From Hyphomonadaceae bacterium ML37 (GTDB lineage: Bacteria > Pseudomonadota > Alphaproteobacteria > Caulobacterales > Maricaulaceae): a stretch of 64,000 nt of DNA. Positions 61,366-64,000 of this stretch are shown here, piece by piece. Every line of letters begins with the position of its first letter. Position 1 is the first letter of the stretch. The DNA lies in contig CP091241.1 of assembly GCA_027627685.1 (NCBI GenBank), positions 62,001 to 126,000 on the forward strand. Reading direction: 5' to 3'. The notes under the pieces are model-generated. The model was not told where the DNA came from. It was given only the letters and a program-made list of their open reading frames with translations, and did not search any database. Position numbers and translations under genes: made by a program.

Positions 61366-61981
61366 GCTCGAAGCTCCAGATCTCGTCCACTGTCTTCAGC
61401 GTGGTGAGATCGCCCTCCACGATTGTCCCGTCAGCGTCACGGGTCTCGCTGGCGATTTCCGCGCTGAACGCGACCTTCACCCTGGCCCGGTTATCGTTAA
61501 GAGAGGCTTCCACGATCTCCGCGCTCTTCAGCCGGTCGATCTCGGTGACCATGGTCAGGTTCTTCTGCGCGCGCCCGTCGATGGACGCGCCCCAGGCGGC
61601 CATCACCTTGTCGCTCAGGAGCGGGCCGAGCGCATCCTTGTCCCCGGCGGCATAGGCGGTGACGATCATGGCGTACGCTTCGCGCGCGCCAGAGATGAAG
61701 CCGCTCTGATCAAAGCCGCCATCGGCCGCCGCAATGGCCGCCAGGCCTGCGGCGGCGGGGCCGGTATACACAGGCGAATCCGGTGACAGATCGGCAGAGG
61801 CCGGGCCGGCCGGACCCGCCGGGCGCGGCGCACGGCCGGCCGCCGCAGCGCGCTCGCGTTCTTCACGCACATGATCTTCATGAGTGCGGCCCGAGGGTTT
61901 GCCCAGAAGCATGTAGAGGCGCACGCCGAGGAAGACGGCGAGGCCGGCGAAGAACAAGAGCTGGAGGACGTCCATATTCAT
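61310..61981 (-). CDS. Tim44/TimA-family membrane protein
   Basis: Protein of 223 residues with one N-terminal TM (DVLQLLFFAGLAVFLGVRLYMLLG) and a soluble Tim44-like domain (about 90-223; FDQSGFISGAREAYAMIVTAYAAGDKDALGPLLSDKVMAAWGASIDGR, IWSFERDVTSPNPNWYLAGVRTA). The alphaproteobacterial homologue of mitochondrial Tim44 (TimA) is anchored in the inner membrane; its substrate is unknown. The order tim44-like, mltA, smr with divergent secB is the usual alphaproteobacterial one. Confidence 0.9.
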   Translation of the reverse strand: MNMDVLQLLFFAGLAVFLGVRLYMLLGKPSGRTHEDHVREERERAAAAGRAPRPAGPAGPASADLSPDSPVYTGPAAAGLAAIAAADGGFDQSGFISGAREAYAMIVTAYAAGDKDALGPLLSDKVMAAWGASIDGRAQKNLTMVTEIDRLKSAEIVEASLNDNRARVKVAFSAEIASETRDADGTIVEGDLTTLKTVDEIWSFERDVTSPNPNWYLAGVRTA

Positions 61982-62167
61982 GGCGTATCGGGCCTGTCAT
62001 CTGTGCGCAAGGCGGGTGGGTCCTCCCTGATATAGTCATTCGCGCGCGCCGCGTCACGCCGGGGCTGCGCTTGCCGCAGCAGCGGCGGCGTGCTACCGGC
62101 CCGCACCTGCCGTTTCCGCCCGGTGCGCGTGCGCCCGGACTGACCTTAAACAGAGATGGATTCCCTT

Positions 62168-62656
62168 ATGACCGATGCTCCCGCACCCCAGCCCGGCGGC
62201 GAGGCCGGCGCCGCGCTGATGATCCGCGTGCTTGGCCAGTATGTGAAGGACCTCTCCTTCGAAAACCCCAACGCGCCCGACAGCCTGCGCGGTCAGGGCC
62301 AGCCGGAGATTGATCTTTCGGTGGATGTGCGCGCGCGCAGCCTGGACGCCGAAACCTTCGAAGTGGAGCTGGTGCTCAGCGCCAACGCCAAGTCGGACAA
62401 GGGGCCGCTCTTCATCGCGGAGCTGACCTATGCCGGCCTGTTCTCGATCCGCAATCTGGACGAACGCGCCCGCGAGCCCTTCCTGCTGATCGAATGCCCG
62501 CGCCTGATCTTCCCGTTCGCGCGCCGCATCCTGGCCGACGCCACGCGCGATGGCGGCTTCCCGCCGCTGATGCTGGAGCCGGTGGATTTCGCCGCGCTCT
62601 ACCGCCAGCAGCTGGCCGACAAACAGCCCGGCGGCGAGCCGCAGGGCACAGCCTGA
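62168..62656 (+). CDS. secB: Protein-export chaperone SecB
   Basis: Homotetrameric chaperone of 162 residues that keeps preproteins unfolded for SecA. The core is canonical: IRVLGQYVKDLSFENPNAPDSL, ELVLSANAKSDKGPLFIAELTYAGLFSIRN, then FLLIECPRLIFPFARRILADATRDGGFPPLMLEPVDFAALYRQQL. Start ATG 62168 (MTDAPAPQP) is family-like; ATG 62156 adds four residues and cannot be excluded because no clear ribosome site separates them. It is divergent from the tim44-like gene. Confidence 0.95.
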   Translation: MTDAPAPQPGGEAGAALMIRVLGQYVKDLSFENPNAPDSLRGQGQPEIDLSVDVRARSLDAETFEVELVLSANAKSDKGPLFIAELTYAGLFSIRNLDERAREPFLLIECPRLIFPFARRILADATRDGGFPPLMLEPVDFAALYRQQLADKQPGGEPQGTA

Positions 62657-62682
62657 TCATCTGACGCCTGACGCCTGAAACA

Positions 62683-62715
62683 AAAACGCCCTCTCCGGAT
62701 CGGAGAGGGCGTTTT
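62683..62715. terminator. Bidirectional intrinsic terminator secB/rho
   Basis: Perfect stem of 12 GC-rich pairs plus three A-T pairs: AAAACGCCCTCTCCG (62683-62697), GAT, CGGAGAGGGCGTTTT (62701-62715). T-rich ends occur on both strands, so it should stop both secB (plus) and rho (minus) transcripts, which converge here. Confidence 0.95.
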
Positions 62716-62744
62716 CATGTTCAGGCCCGCGCTGAAGACGCGCG

Positions 62745-64000
<1,256 letters not shown>

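Overview
The window comes from a GC-rich alphaproteobacterial chromosome, most probably the Caulobacterales/Maricaulales (Hyphomonadaceae-like) group. The evidence is an EipA (DUF1134) gene, a CC0125/CC1285-type lipoprotein, an FzlA-like GST protein, a secB / tim44-like / mltA / smr block, alphaproteobacterial-type LexA boxes (GTTC-N7-GTTC) and a CtrA-like box. It is almost entirely chromosomal housekeeping sequence. I saw no rRNA, tRNA, CRISPR array, prophage or insertion sequence. This placement is inference from gene content and was not computed.

Layout. 1-4.3 kb: sucA and sucB of 2-oxoglutarate dehydrogenase (minus strand). 4.5-7.4 kb: a degenerate GGDEF-EAL protein with a 3' frame disruption, coupled to a BLUF blue-light protein, then a Nudix hydrolase and a MarR regulator with a poly-lysine tail. 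7.4-10.6 kb: ccmG, ccmD, ccmC, mscL, a nuclease-like gene and ihfB. 10.7-15.1 kb: rpsA with a strong terminator, a GFA-fold protein, a large membrane protein and eipA. 15.6-20.6 kb: lepA, a small aromatic-rich gene, a DUF3883 nuclease-like gene, then trpA and accD. 20.6-26.4 kb is the most accessory part: dispersed palindromic repeats, a tiny secreted SFPD-repeat protein, a DUF1295 reductase-like protein, a sulfide/persulfide module (two YeeE/YedE transporter halves, a BigR/SqrR-like regulator and a persulfide-dioxygenase-like hydrolase), a lipoprotein and a MoeB-like enzyme. 26.4-36 kb: arsC, a CitE-like lyase, a pyridoxal kinase-DUF429 fusion, a serine hydrolase, comM, a BON lipoprotein, yraN, an LpoA-like lipoprotein and queG. 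36-48 kb: fzlA-like and dapB, dnaJ and dnaK, alkB, small envelope proteins, grpE and hrcA, polA. 48-64 kb: a small gene behind two LexA boxes, gloA, an AraC-MGMT protein, lolA, an acyltransferase divergent from a membrane LytTR regulator, uppP, a cation efflux protein, rppH, a divergent polysaccharide deacetylase, a TetR regulator with twin operators, smr / mltA / tim44-like, secB, and rho missing only the first base of its start codon.

How the genes work together. Several operons couple start and stop codons in ATGA or 1-base overlaps (ccmC-ccmD-ccmG, dapB-fzlA, rppH-deacetylase, mltA-smr). Heat-shock and proteostasis genes (hrcA-grpE, dnaK-dnaJ) cluster within 6 kb. The sulfide module is a divergent unit around one AT-rich operator.

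The least ordinary observations are: the pyridoxal kinase-DUF429 fusion; the SFPD-repeat protein flanked by two copies of a nested palindromic repeat; the small gene behind two LexA boxes; the catalytically dead GGDEF-EAL protein whose C-terminus is restored by a -1 shift at a G GGC CCC heptamer; and two families of intergenic palindromic elements.
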